In this document: piece by piece, positions 30,549 to 39,859 of the stretch
Layout: each line of letters starts with the position of its first letter
How positions within the stretch are numbered: the stretch's first letter is position 1
Virus record (IMG/VR): IMGVR_UViG_3300015371_000010
Location: 1-64,000 of that record
DNA length: 64,000 bases
Reading direction: 5' to 3' (one strand)
From: a virus
Position numbers and translations under genes: made by a program
The notes under the pieces: model-generated
Told to the model about the DNA's origin: nothing
Database searches by the model: none
Seen by the model: the letters and a program-made list of their open reading frames with translations, nothing else

Positions 30549-30649
30549 TGCCGGCATGGCTTCCTACCGTCCTGATCATCGCCGGCGTACTGCTGGTCGT
30601 GGCCTGGGTCTTCCGTGTCCCACCGTTTCGGGGTAGAGACAAGGGATGA
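30548..30649 (+). CDS. 33-aa membrane micropeptide
   Basis: GTG overlapping the previous TAG; MPAWLPTVLIIAGVLLVVAW then a basic RVPPFRGRDKG tail. Its TGA overlaps the RuvC-like ATG (ATGA). Third micropeptide in a row with one TM and a basic end. Confidence 0.55.
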   Translation: MPAWLPTVLIIAGVLLVVAWVFRVPPFRGRDKG

Positions 30650-31179
30650 GCATCGTCGGCATCGATCTGGGCGTGCACAAGATCGCCCTGGTCTGCATCA
30701 CCACGGGTGAGCAGGAGGCCTGGCTGTACTCGGCCACCCATCTCGAGCGCGACCTCCAGCTGTCCGAGCTGGGGGCGATGGCCCATGACTTCTGCCTGCT
30801 GCACCAGGCCGATTCGGTGTGGATCGAGGACGTGATCATCGGCAACAACCGGAAGTACTCCATCGGCCTGGCTCAGACCCTGGGCGCGGTGATGGCGGAT
30901 CTGGCTCAGCTCCGGATGGGACAGGGCACCGACATCTGCACCGTGGACAACAAGACCTGGAAGAAGGCCCTGCTCGGCAACGGCAATGCCAGCAAGGATG
31001 AGATCAGGGACTACATCGATGTGAGTCAATCTGGCTATGCTCCGCAATGTGAGGGCGAGCAAGACCTATACGACGCCACCTGCATCGCCCTCTACGGACA
31101 ACAGATCCTGGATCGAGCCGCCCACCTCCAGCTACAGCCTGGACGAGTGGATTCAGAGGACGAATCAGTTCGTTCCTGA
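30646..31179 (+). CDS. ruvC: RuvC-like Holliday junction resolvase
   Basis: 177 aa. MSIVGIDLGVHKIALVCITT holds the first catalytic Asp on strand 1 (RNase H fold), VWIEDVIIGNNRKYSIGLAQ the Glu, and GEQDLYDATCIALYGQ the final acidic pair. Size equals bacterial RuvC. It would resolve branched replication intermediates before packaging. The 3' end overlaps the WhiB frame. Confidence 0.85.
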   Translation: MSIVGIDLGVHKIALVCITTGEQEAWLYSATHLERDLQLSELGAMAHDFCLLHQADSVWIEDVIIGNNRKYSIGLAQTLGAVMADLAQLRMGQGTDICTVDNKTWKKALLGNGNASKDEIRDYIDVSQSGYAPQCEGEQDLYDATCIALYGQQILDRAAHLQLQPGRVDSEDESVRS

Positions 31180-31660
31180 GACCGACTCCGAACGCTGGGT
31201 CAGCTACAACATCGACGACCTCTATCCCGAGTGGCAGGTGCGCGCGCACTGTCGTGGGGTGGGGGTCGCCTACTACTTCGGGGACGATGACGACCAGCCG
31301 ACCATGTCCATCAAGGCGGTACGCCGGGCCTCGAAGCTGTGCGAGGTCTGCCCGGTGTTCGTGGAGTGCCTGACCTGGGCCTTGACCACGCGCGAGGAGT
31401 ACGGGGTCTGGGCCGGCACCTCAGGGCGAGTGCGCCGGCGGATCTTCAAGATGGTGGACAATGGCGACACCACCGTGGCTGAGGTGGTTGAGAGGTTCTG
31501 CAATGGACAAGGTGACACCTATCGACTCCCCGGAAAAGCGGAGACGCAAGCCCGTGGTGACCTCGTCCCGATCCATCCGGGACAAGTCGGTGGAACTGGA
31601 GCGGATGCGGAAGGCCCGCTCGGCCTACGAGCTGGTGCTGGCGGGGAAGTCGCACTCTGA
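31037..31660 (+). CDS. WhiB-family Fe-S transcription regulator
   Basis: Up to 207 aa. The WhiB core is clear: AHCRGVGVAYYFGDD (Cys 1), RRASKLCEVCPVFVECLTWA (Cys 2-4 in CX2CX5C), and EEYGVWAGTSGRVRRR (G-W/V-WAGT turn and basic helix). WhiB proteins bind a 4Fe-4S cluster and sigma factor, and are restricted to actinobacteria and their phages, so this fixes the host group. The start is uncertain: all candidates (31037, 31049) lie inside the RuvC-like gene; the C-terminal 50 residues run in another frame over the next gene. Confidence 0.85.
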   Translation: MLRNVRASKTYTTPPASPSTDNRSWIEPPTSSYSLDEWIQRTNQFVPETDSERWVSYNIDDLYPEWQVRAHCRGVGVAYYFGDDDDQPTMSIKAVRRASKLCEVCPVFVECLTWALTTREEYGVWAGTSGRVRRRIFKMVDNGDTTVAEVVERFCNGQGDTYRLPGKAETQARGDLVPIHPGQVGGTGADAEGPLGLRAGAGGEVAL

Positions 31661-32006
31661 GATCGCAGAGCTCCTGGACCTGAGCGGTGGCGACGTGGTC
31701 TGGACCATGATGACCGAGATGTTCCTCAAGGATGCTCGCCGGCTCACCGCCGCTGAGCGCCAGGAGATGCTCGGCACCGAGCTGCTCCGGCTCAACGCCC
31801 TGCAGGCCGCGGTCTGGCCGGCAGCCATGATGGGTGATCCCAAGTCCGTGGACTCGGCGGTGCGGATCATCCAGGCCCGTGCCAGGATCTCCGGGCTGGA
31901 GCAGGTCGACCCGGTGGTGCAGAAGAACCTGGTCCTGGTGATGGGGGAGAAGGAAGAGGACTACATCGCCGCGCTCAAGGCGGCTGGCGGGGACGGCGAG
32001 GATTAG
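31503..32006 (+). CDS. Putative terminase small subunit (HTH)
   Basis: 167 aa. Basic N-terminus (PEKRRRKPVVTSSRS), HTH AYELVLAGKSHSEIAELLDL, then a helical region and LQAAVWPAAMMGDPKSVDSA / RIIQARARISGLEQVD, the pattern of many actinophage TerS-type HTH proteins. It would recognise the packaging site. It lies 12 kb from the large subunit, so the call is moderate. GAGAGG precedes the ATG inside the WhiB frame. Confidence 0.6.
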   Translation: MDKVTPIDSPEKRRRKPVVTSSRSIRDKSVELERMRKARSAYELVLAGKSHSEIAELLDLSGGDVVWTMMTEMFLKDARRLTAAERQEMLGTELLRLNALQAAVWPAAMMGDPKSVDSAVRIIQARARISGLEQVDPVVQKNLVLVMGEKEEDYIAALKAAGGDGED

Positions 32007-32009
32007 GTC

Positions 32010-32402
32010 ATGGGAGCCGCGTACGTTCCGATCGACATCGACCAGGGCGAGGACTGGACCGGGAATGTCATCTACACCGATGACTTCGACCAGCCCTACA
32101 ACGTGATCGCTCCGTGCCGGCTGGACATCAAGTCCAAGCAGGGCGCCACCCAGCTGTCCCTGACCACGCCGGCCGATGACGAGGTGATCCCGGAGGGGAT
32201 GATCCCGGAGATCACGCTGAGCAGCGACATCGGGCTGATCCAGATCCACATCGAGGACACGGTCACCGCGGCCATGGTGCCCGGGGTCTACAACTACGAC
32301 CTGTTCGTGACCGTGAATGACGGGAACGAGTACTCGGGCAACCAGATCCAGCGGCTGATCAAGGGCGAGGTCACCGTGAACCAGAGAGTGACGGTGCTGT
32401 GA
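32010..32402 (+). CDS. BppU N-terminal-like baseplate/tail protein
   Basis: 130 aa. MGAAYVPIDIDQGEDWTGNV and a beta-sandwich pattern (CRLDIKSKQGATQLSLTTPA, YNYDLFVTVNDGNEYSGNQI) match the BppU N-terminal fold and resemble the minus-strand gene at 16479-16835. Probably docks fibres to the tail tip. The collagen-like gene follows 1 nt later, as in the other cassette. Confidence 0.7.
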   Translation: MGAAYVPIDIDQGEDWTGNVIYTDDFDQPYNVIAPCRLDIKSKQGATQLSLTTPADDEVIPEGMIPEITLSSDIGLIQIHIEDTVTAAMVPGVYNYDLFVTVNDGNEYSGNQIQRLIKGEVTVNQRVTVL

Positions 32403-32403
32403 G

Positions 32404-33093
32404 ATGGCGAACGTAGTCAGACTGGTCAACGGCGGGTCCATCCAGGTCCGCACCGGGGTGCTGCAGGGCATCGGCCCGATCGGCCCGCGTGGGGTGGCTG
32501 GCCCGCAGGGCATCGACGGTCCCCAAGGACCACAGGGCGACCAGGGCCCGATCGGCCAGATCCTGCAGCTGCAGGGCAAGTCCAACGTGGCCACCAACAA
32601 CCCGTTAGCCGCGAACACCGACAGCCTGATCGCCTTCGGCTCGGTGAGCTATGACGACCTGAGCTGCTTCACCTCCACCTCGAACATCACCCTGGTCACG
32701 CCGGGCGACTACCTGCTCAGCGCCTGGCTCAGGTTCGACGACGCCGCAGCTACCGCCCGAGAGCTGTGGTTCCAGGTCGGCAGCACCACCATCGCCAGAA
32801 CCAGCAGGATGGCCGGTAGTGGTGCTGCCTTCTATGTGGACCTGGCCAGCCAGTACCGAGCGGCGGCGGGTGAGGTGGTCAACGTGATGGCCCGCACCGG
32901 CACGGCCACGGGCGTGAGCATGGGCCAGGTGATGGTGACCAGGATCGGCTCCGGCCCGGTGGGACCGGTCGGTCCGCCTGGACCGCAGGGCTTGGTTGGT
33001 CCGCAGGGCATCCAGGGCCCGAAGGGTGACGACGGAGACGCGAACAGCGGTTTCGGCACCTACGCGGACCTGATGGCCGCCACTGGCCCCTAG
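32404..33093 (+). CDS. Collagen-like minor tail protein
   Basis: 229 aa. An N-terminal piece, a collagen run (GPIGPRGVAGPQGIDGPQGP), a C1q/jelly-roll-like beta domain (DYLLSAWLRFDDAAATAREL), and a second collagen run near the end ([20 protein letters not shown]). Typical of trimeric adsorption fibres. The terminal GFGTYADLMAATGP recalls a GTYAxL fibre-end motif. Confidence 0.85.
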   Translation: MANVVRLVNGGSIQVRTGVLQGIGPIGPRGVAGPQGIDGPQGPQGDQGPIGQILQLQGKSNVATNNPLAANTDSLIAFGSVSYDDLSCFTSTSNITLVTPGDYLLSAWLRFDDAAATARELWFQVGSTTIARTSRMAGSGAAFYVDLASQYRAAAGEVVNVMARTGTATGVSMGQVMVTRIGSGPVGPVGPPGPQGLVGPQGIQGPKGDDGDANSGFGTYADLMAATGP

Positions 33094-33102
33094 CATCAGC
33101 CC
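33091..33102 (+). promoter_or_regulatory. -10-like TAGCAT spaced for leaderless start
   Basis: TAGCAT (33091-33096), CAGCCC, then ATG 33103. The identical 13-mer CTAGCATCAGCCC precedes the tail chaperone start at 63016. No Shine-Dalgarno in either case. The -35 is weak. Confidence 0.5.
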
Positions 33103-35232
33103 ATGACCTTCGACCAGGCTCAGTCCCCCAGGCTGGGTCAACGGACACCGGTCGAGTCCACCTATGTCCGATCCTTCGATGTCACCCCAGGCAACGACAT
33201 CGCAGACCTGCTGGAGGCGGCCTGGCCCGGTCAGCTCATCCACCGGGCCGACCTGAACATCCTGCAGATCTACGACGGTGCGGCCTGGCTGGACATCGCT
33301 GGTGGCATCGCCGGCAACCGCACCTTCGTGGGCGATGAGCCCCCGACCGAGGGCCCGTTCAACATCGGGGACCTCTGGTATGACCAGAACGACGCCTACC
33401 GGGCCTACATCTGGGACGGGGACAGCTGGGAGCCGACCAAGGCCGGCGGTGGGGTGCTCACCTTCCGCCAGCCCGAGCCGCCCACCTCGGTGAACATCGG
33501 GGACATCTGGATCGACTCCGACGACAAGAACAAGCAGTACCGGGCCAACCGGGTCGGGATCAACACCATCAGCGCCGACGGGATCGAGGACGGCTGGGTG
33601 CTGGTCCGGGACACCGATATCCCGGTGGCCCTGGACACCGCGAACCGGAAGACCCGGGCCTACTACGCGCCCGGCTTCCTGGCCGATGACGACAGCGACC
33701 CGACCACGTTGGCCCCGATCGGCTGGCTGACCACAGCCCCGGACGGTGCTCCACTGACCATCGGGGACATCTGGTATCAGACCGACTACTCCAACCATCC
33801 GTGGTTCTGGGCCGGTCCGGACACCAGCGCCCCCAATGCCGGCTGGGTGGACGCGGTCGATCCGAACGTGGCCAGCAGCATCGACCTGTCCAAGCTGGCC
33901 ACCCAGGTGGAGAACCTGACCCTGACCAGCTCCTCCACCAACAACACCGCAGATACTGCGGACGGCCGGATCTCCACCTCGGACTACCGACCCGGCATCG
34001 ATGACCTGACCTACACCCAGACCCAGAAGCGACTGGACTCCTCGGTCAGCCCACCGGTGGAGATCGAGGTGCAGTACCAGGTGCCTCGGGTGGACGGCTC
34101 GATCTGGTTCACCCAGACCCGCCCGCGCGTGAACTACTGCACCAACCCCAGCTTCGAGGTCGACACCCAGTTCTGGACCAACTCGGCCTGCACCGTGGCC
34201 CGGACCACCGCACCCGATGTGCCGGCCGGGATGTGGACGCTGCAGGTGACCAACACCACCACGGCGGACCACAACGTGGCCTGGGGTGTGAGCACGCCGG
34301 CGCCGGCCTCCCAGGGTCAGGCCTGGACCGCCTCGATCTTCGCCGAGCTGATCAGCGGCAACGGCACCGGGCTGACCATCCAGCTGGTCTGGCTGGACGC
34401 CAGCAACGCGGTGCTGGCCCTGGACCAGAGCGCCCCCTTCGATCTGGTCCTCAACGCCTGGTCACCCGAGATCGCCGGCACCATCGCTGAGCCGCGGTAC
34501 TGGGTGACCGCTACGGCGCCGGCGAACACCGCTGGGGTCTACCTCCGGGTCAGCAGTCCACACGGTGCGAACGACTCCGATGTCTGGCACATGGGTGCGG
34601 CGCTGCTGGAGCCGCGCGCGGACCTGGGCCGGTACTTCGACGGCGACTCCTGGACCGTGATGGGTGGAGACGGGCACTGGCAGGGCACGCCGCATGCCTC
34701 CCGCTCCGAGCTCACCGGCGACCGGATCTTCCAGGTCTGGGAGCTGCGGGAGAGCAACTGGGTGCGCAAGTACCTCACCGACGACGCCCAGGCCCCGGTG
34801 AACGGCAGTGTGCTGGTCGGCACCATCGACGGGGAGCTGATCGCGGACAACTCCCTGACCCCGGAGAAGCAGCAGGCGGCCCTGGTCAAGGCCTACGAGG
34901 CGCTGAGCTACGGGGACCTGGTGCACATCTACAACGACCACGGCGTCTTCACCGCGCGCAAGGCCGATGCCTCGTTGGGCAAGGTCTACGAGGCGCACGG
35001 CTATGTCATCGACACCGCGGCTTCGGGCGCGAACGTACGGGTCTACCACGTCGGCTACATGGACCTGCCTGGGGTGACCCTGACCCCGGGCTCGCAGTGG
35101 CTGTCCACCACGCCCGGCAAGACCCAGACCCGGCCGCCCAATGGTCCTGGCCAGCTGATCCAGATGGTCGGCGTCGCGCCCAGTGCGCACATCCTCAACT
35201 TCGAGCCCCGGCTAGCTGTGAAGATCACCTGA
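33103..35232 (+). CDS. Minor tail protein with carbohydrate-binding-like domain
   Basis: 709 aa. The first half has three copies of an IGD(L/I)W(Y/I)D unit (FNIGDLWYDQNDAY, VNIGDIWIDSDDKN, LTIGDIWYQTDYSN). The middle domain begins VNYCTNPSFEVDTQFWTNSA, the signature of CBM-like jelly rolls in tail proteins (xNPSFExxxxxW), and the end (LTPGSQWLSTTPGKTQT) looks like a fibre tip. Likely binds host wall carbohydrate. Preceded by a leaderless-type start. Confidence 0.8.
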   Translation: MTFDQAQSPRLGQRTPVESTYVRSFDVTPGNDIADLLEAAWPGQLIHRADLNILQIYDGAAWLDIAGGIAGNRTFVGDEPPTEGPFNIGDLWYDQNDAYRAYIWDGDSWEPTKAGGGVLTFRQPEPPTSVNIGDIWIDSDDKNKQYRANRVGINTISADGIEDGWVLVRDTDIPVALDTANRKTRAYYAPGFLADDDSDPTTLAPIGWLTTAPDGAPLTIGDIWYQTDYSNHPWFWAGPDTSAPNAGWVDAVDPNVASSIDLSKLATQVENLTLTSSSTNNTADTADGRISTSDYRPGIDDLTYTQTQKRLDSSVSPPVEIEVQYQVPRVDGSIWFTQTRPRVNYCTNPSFEVDTQFWTNSACTVARTTAPDVPAGMWTLQVTNTTTADHNVAWGVSTPAPASQGQAWTASIFAELISGNGTGLTIQLVWLDASNAVLALDQSAPFDLVLNAWSPEIAGTIAEPRYWVTATAPANTAGVYLRVSSPHGANDSDVWHMGAALLEPRADLGRYFDGDSWTVMGGDGHWQGTPHASRSELTGDRIFQVWELRESNWVRKYLTDDAQAPVNGSVLVGTIDGELIADNSLTPEKQQAALVKAYEALSYGDLVHIYNDHGVFTARKADASLGKVYEAHGYVIDTAASGANVRVYHVGYMDLPGVTLTPGSQWLSTTPGKTQTRPPNGPGQLIQMVGVAPSAHILNFEPRLAVKIT

Positions 35233-36812
35233 TGGGCACCGACTGGGGAGCGTATGAGAACTCCGGAGGCCGAGGCATCCGGTGTGGTCTCACCTACAAC
35301 TGGCAGGCGGTCGGCCATGGAGACGGCAATGCGCACCTGGACCTCGACTGCCTGACCCAGAACAGCGCCAAGTACAACAACGACGCCCAGAGCCTGAACA
35401 TCTCCGGTGACTGGACCTTCACGGTCAACTACACCAACGACCAGGGCACCGGGGTCATCACTCGAAACTCGCGCACGCTCGCCTGGTCCTACCCTGGCAA
35501 CTCCTACGGCTCCTCACCGGGCAACATCACCGTCAAGTCCCTGCTCAGCGGGGCGGACAACGGGGTCACTCCTGGTGTCCAGGTCACGTTGGCGATCCCG
35601 GCTCGGCCCTATGGAGCGCCGAATGCGCCGTTCTTCCAGTCCGCGCAGGCCCAGTCCGACACCCAGATCCTGGTGCAGTGGCTGCAGCAGCCCACCGTTG
35701 GTGAGCCGTACCAAGCGGTCTACGTAGACCGGTACACCTACAACTTCGAGTCCTGGACCCGGATCATGAACGGCGGCGCGACCGGGGCCACCTCCGGCTC
35801 GGTGATGGCCGGCGCCCAGGCGAACCGGAAGTACACCTATCGGGTCTGGGCGGCCAACAGCGCTGGCAGCTCGGCGGCGGTGCAGACCAACGATGAGTAC
35901 ACCTCGCCGGGAGCTCCCGTGGGCGTGAGCCGGACCACGGCGGGCACCACCCAGAACCTGGCCTGGACCAACAACGTCGGCTATAGCGAGTACCAGACCG
36001 AGATCTGGGTCTCGGTCAACGGGGGCGGCTGGTCCCTGCTGGCCACCAAGGCAGCCGGAGTCACCACGCACGCGCACACCGGCACCTCGGTGGCGAACAA
36101 GTACAAGTACCAGCTCCGAACCAAGGCCACCGAAGAGCTCTCGCTCTACTCGGCCTACGTGGTGACCGACGAGTCCTCAGGTGTCACGACAGCCCCAGCC
36201 GCCCCGACCGCACTGGCTCCCGGTGGCGACATCGTGGTCGATGGCCTCAACCCCGTGGTGATGAGCTGGACCTACAACAGCACCGACGGCTCGGACCAGA
36301 CCCAGTTCGAGCTCCAGCACCGGGAGGTGGGCACCAGTACCTGGAATGTCACCTCGCCACCGGTGAACATCACCGCGACCCGGAACTACACCCTTGCCGG
36401 TGGCACCTACGACTACTCCAAGCACGTGGAGTGGCAGGTACGCACCTGGGGTGTGAACACCTCGCTGCCCTCGCCCTGGGCCTCGGCGTCCTTCCTGACT
36501 GCGGACGAGGTGCCGGTCAAGTACCCGCTGGTGATCAACCTGTCCTCGGGCCGGGTGGAGGCACTCTCCGGTGGTGGCGCGGCCGGGGTCGGGGATGCGA
36601 ACGTCTTCTACTACGAGCAGAACTACACCACGGCCACCACCACGGTGGGCTACAACCATGGCCTGGGGACCAAGGGACTGGAGATCGAGTTCTACGACTC
36701 GGGTGGAGTCCAGCGGTTCGGAGACGTGACCAAGACCGCCGACACGATCACCATGACTTTCTATCACCCAGTGACTGGGCTGATGATCGTGTACGGCGCG
36801 GTTGCGGCCTAA
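35232..36812 (+). CDS. FnIII-containing minor tail protein
   Basis: 526 aa. After an N-terminal beta domain (GIRCGLTYNWQAVGHGDGNA), at least three fibronectin type III repeats are visible (PGAPVGVSRTTAGTTQNLAW, PAAPTALAPGGDIVVDGLNP, with YTYRVWAANSAGSS). The C-terminus (YYEQNYTTATTTVGYNHGLG) is a fibre-tip-like domain. ATG overlaps the previous stop. Confidence 0.85.
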   Translation: MGTDWGAYENSGGRGIRCGLTYNWQAVGHGDGNAHLDLDCLTQNSAKYNNDAQSLNISGDWTFTVNYTNDQGTGVITRNSRTLAWSYPGNSYGSSPGNITVKSLLSGADNGVTPGVQVTLAIPARPYGAPNAPFFQSAQAQSDTQILVQWLQQPTVGEPYQAVYVDRYTYNFESWTRIMNGGATGATSGSVMAGAQANRKYTYRVWAANSAGSSAAVQTNDEYTSPGAPVGVSRTTAGTTQNLAWTNNVGYSEYQTEIWVSVNGGGWSLLATKAAGVTTHAHTGTSVANKYKYQLRTKATEELSLYSAYVVTDESSGVTTAPAAPTALAPGGDIVVDGLNPVVMSWTYNSTDGSDQTQFELQHREVGTSTWNVTSPPVNITATRNYTLAGGTYDYSKHVEWQVRTWGVNTSLPSPWASASFLTADEVPVKYPLVINLSSGRVEALSGGGAAGVGDANVFYYEQNYTTATTTVGYNHGLGTKGLEIEFYDSGGVQRFGDVTKTADTITMTFYHPVTGLMIVYGAVAA

Positions 36813-36827
36813 GGACGAGGAGACGCG

Positions 36828-38174
36828 ATGCCCACCTTCGACTCACAGGTGAAGTTCACCAAGATCCCCACCGTGGATCTGGTGGCACCGCAGGCGGCCG
36901 CAGCCTCGCCACCGGCCTCGCCCATCGCGGGCCAGCTCTGGTACGACACCACCAACAACCAGCTCAAGGTCTGCACCAACGCCACCGGACCGGTCTGGAC
37001 CCAGTGCGACAACGCTGCGGTCGCCAACCTCACCGACGGGGACAAGGGCGACATCACCATCTCCTCGGGCATCTGGACCATCGACAACCTGGTGGTCACC
37101 GCGGCCAAGATCGCCAATGCCACGATCACCGACACCCAGATCGCCGCCGGCAACAAGGACGGCACCACTGCCGTGCCGTCGATGCGCACCCTGGGGTTCA
37201 GCGGCAACTCGGCCATGCCCGGCACCGCCTCCCTCAACCAGCTGGCCTCGCCCACCGCGCTGATCAACATGAACGGGCAGCGGCTGACCCAGCTGGGCGC
37301 TTCGGCGGCCGGCACGGACGCGGTCAACCGCAACGAGCTGGACGCGGTGGCTGCCGGCTTGGACTCCAAGGGCAGTGTGCGAGTGGCCACCACCGCGAAC
37401 ATCACCCTGTCCGGCACGCAGACCATCGATACCGTGGCTGTAGTGGTTGGCGACCGGGTGCTGGTGATGAACCAGAGCACCGCGGCGAACAACGGCATCT
37501 ACGTGGTCGCCTCGGGCGCGTGGACCAGGGCCACCGACATGGACAGCTGGATCGAGGTGCCCGGGGCCTACACCTTCGTCGAGGACGGCTCGGCCAACAT
37601 CAACAACGGCTACGTGTGCACCTCCAAGGCCGGCGGCACCCTGGGCACCACCGCGATCACCTGGACCCAGTTCTCCGGGGCCGGTCAGATCACCGACGGC
37701 ATCGGACTGCTGAAGACCGGGAACACCCTGGATGTCCGGCTGGACAACACCACCATCGAGGCGCCCTCGGACATCCTGCAGGTCAAGGCGGGCGGGATCG
37801 GTGGCACTCAGCTGGCCACGGGTGCGGTGGACCTGACCACCGCCAAGGTCGCCGGCATCCTGCCCCCGGCCAAGGGCGGAACCGGTGCCGATGCCACCAC
37901 CGCGGCCGGTCAGCTCAGCGTTCGGCAGAACCTGGGCGTGATGGGTCAGTACGCCACCCTGTCGCCCTCGTTGACCGCCGGGGTCTGGGCCACCATCACT
38001 CACAACATGCAGTCCCGAGCTCGGCACGTCTCCTTCGAGGAGGTGTCCTCTGGTGAGGGCCGGCTCCTGGACTGGCGGGTGAACTCCACCAACCCGCTCA
38101 CCCAGATCGACATCCGCTGTGACGTGCCCGGGGGCCGGGCGGCCAGCTACTACAACGTGAACGTTGGCTGTTGA
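36828..38174 (+). CDS. Tail fibre protein
   Basis: 448 aa. Starts MPTFDSQVKFTKIPTVDLVA; contains GQLWYDTTNNQLKVCTN (phage tail repeat), Asn/Thr-rich strands, and a module TANITLSGTQTIDTVAVVVG...NNGIYVVASGAWTRATDMD that recurs in the next gene. C-terminal ARHVSFEEVSSGEGRLLDWR resembles the next gene's end. GACGAGGAGACG precedes the ATG. Confidence 0.8.
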   Translation: MPTFDSQVKFTKIPTVDLVAPQAAAASPPASPIAGQLWYDTTNNQLKVCTNATGPVWTQCDNAAVANLTDGDKGDITISSGIWTIDNLVVTAAKIANATITDTQIAAGNKDGTTAVPSMRTLGFSGNSAMPGTASLNQLASPTALINMNGQRLTQLGASAAGTDAVNRNELDAVAAGLDSKGSVRVATTANITLSGTQTIDTVAVVVGDRVLVMNQSTAANNGIYVVASGAWTRATDMDSWIEVPGAYTFVEDGSANINNGYVCTSKAGGTLGTTAITWTQFSGAGQITDGIGLLKTGNTLDVRLDNTTIEAPSDILQVKAGGIGGTQLATGAVDLTTAKVAGILPPAKGGTGADATTAAGQLSVRQNLGVMGQYATLSPSLTAGVWATITHNMQSRARHVSFEEVSSGEGRLLDWRVNSTNPLTQIDIRCDVPGGRAASYYNVNVGC

Positions 38175-39859
38175 TGCCAGGACTCGACGCGCCACTGGAC
38201 ATGGCCCAGCTGGGTTCCCCGACCAGAACCCCGACGACCGGGCGGACCTTCCTCTATCCCCGGGCCGACGGGCTGATGTGGGTGAAGACGCCGTCCTCGG
38301 AGTATGCCCTTCAGGTGGCCCAGCAGGCGGTCTCGCTGATCGCCAACGGGGACATGGAGATAGCCAAGGCCGGCACCCCACCGGTCGAGCCCTTGGCCTG
38401 GAGCGGCTTCTGGCACTCAGGCACCACCTCGGTGGCTCAGGACACCACCGTGTACGCCGGCGGGCTGGCCTCGCTCAAGGCCACCATCTCGGCAACCGCT
38501 GGTGACAACGTGGTCTGTCAGTCCGATGTGTTCCCGGTCCAGGGCGGCAGCACGCTGCTGCTGGACTACGACATGAAGGGCGAGGTGGGCGCTCAGTTCA
38601 CCTGCGAGCTGCAGACCTCGGCGGATGCCAGCAACGGCGCGCCGAACTTCTTCGCCACCGGCACCTATGTGACCGGTGGTGCGCCGGTGGTGTTCTCCAA
38701 CACCAACTGGACTCATGCCACCCGCGCGCTGGCCATCCCGGCCAACCACACCCTGGCCCGGATCAACTTCCGACTCGGTCACGTCGGCTCGGACGCAGCG
38801 GCTCACACCGGCTACATCGACAACGTGGTGGCCAGGATGGATGCCACCGCGGCTCCTAAGGCGAACTGGCCGCTGGTGGAGTGCCGGCTGGTCTCCACCA
38901 CCAACATCACCCTGTCCGGAAACCAGAGCATCGACTCCTTCACCACCGCGGCCGGGGACCGGATCCTGGTGGCCGGACAGACCACGGCCGCCGACAACGG
39001 CATCTACCTGGCCGACGCCGCGGCCTGGATCCGCGCCGGCGATGCAGACACCGCGGCCGAGCTGGCCGGGGCGATGGTGGCCATCCAGGCCGGCTCGGTC
39101 AACGGCGGCACCAGGTGGGGCACCAGCTTCCGGGCCACCGACGTGGTGGGCAGCACCGCGATGAACTGGGCCAACCTCAGCGTGGAGACGCTGGAGTGGC
39201 AGATGCTGTTCCTGAACGCGAACTACACGGGCACCACTGGCGGCGGGATCATGCCGTTCAAGACGGTGAGCGGTACCGGCGGCGGGATGACCGTGGACTC
39301 CTTCGGCCGGCATGTGGTGGCCAAGGCCGGGGTCTACCACGTGGCGGTCCAGTTCGAGTTCACCAACGCCGGCTCCGGGTACGCCATCGAGCGGATGAAC
39401 CTGATCCGGGGCGGGACCGCGATCAAGGTGGTGGAGACCGTGGAGTCCGGTGCCGGCTGGCACTCCGGGGTGGTCTTCGCCGACTGGGACTGCCAGGCCG
39501 GGGACATCTTCGAGGCGTTCGTGGCCTGTCAGACGGCGGGCCAGGTGCAGTTCGAGAACACCCGGAACCAGTTCATCGCGCATCGGTTGGCCACCGCGGC
39601 CCCGGCCGGTGCCGGAGGCGGGGGCGGCGCGGCGGGGCAGACGGTGGCCTCGCCGGCGATGGCCACGGCTGGGACCTGGTACTCGGTCTCCCACACCCTG
39701 GGCGTGCAGGTGCGCGAGGTGACCGCGGTGGACTCCTCGGGGGAGACCAGGCTGGTCGACTGGCGGCCCACCAGCGGGTCCATCGCCTCCTCGATCGACG
39801 TGCGCAGTGGGCTGGGCTCGCTGGCCGCCGGCTACTACAACCTGTATCTGGAGGGCTGA
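38174..39859 (+). CDS. Tail fibre protein, paralogue of neighbours
   Basis: 561 aa. N-terminus MPGLDAPLDMAQLGSPTRTP is shared with the next gene (MPGYDAPLDLAEI). Contains a CBM-like segment (LLLDYDMKGEVGAQFTCELQ), the TNITLSGNQSIDSFTTAAGD / ADNGIYLADAAAWIRA module also found in the preceding gene, a C1q-like region, and an end motif VREVTAVDSSGETRLVDWRP. Gene family expansion by module exchange is likely. Confidence 0.8.
   Translation: MPGLDAPLDMAQLGSPTRTPTTGRTFLYPRADGLMWVKTPSSEYALQVAQQAVSLIANGDMEIAKAGTPPVEPLAWSGFWHSGTTSVAQDTTVYAGGLASLKATISATAGDNVVCQSDVFPVQGGSTLLLDYDMKGEVGAQFTCELQTSADASNGAPNFFATGTYVTGGAPVVFSNTNWTHATRALAIPANHTLARINFRLGHVGSDAAAHTGYIDNVVARMDATAAPKANWPLVECRLVSTTNITLSGNQSIDSFTTAAGDRILVAGQTTAADNGIYLADAAAWIRAGDADTAAELAGAMVAIQAGSVNGGTRWGTSFRATDVVGSTAMNWANLSVETLEWQMLFLNANYTGTTGGGIMPFKTVSGTGGGMTVDSFGRHVVAKAGVYHVAVQFEFTNAGSGYAIERMNLIRGGTAIKVVETVESGAGWHSGVVFADWDCQAGDIFEAFVACQTAGQVQFENTRNQFIAHRLATAAPAGAGGGGGAAGQTVASPAMATAGTWYSVSHTLGVQVREVTAVDSSGETRLVDWRPTSGSIASSIDVRSGLGSLAAGYYNLYLEG

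Noticed and set aside
32605-34272. 555-codon minus-strand frame
   Set aside because: Antisense shadow of the collagen-like and minor tail genes.
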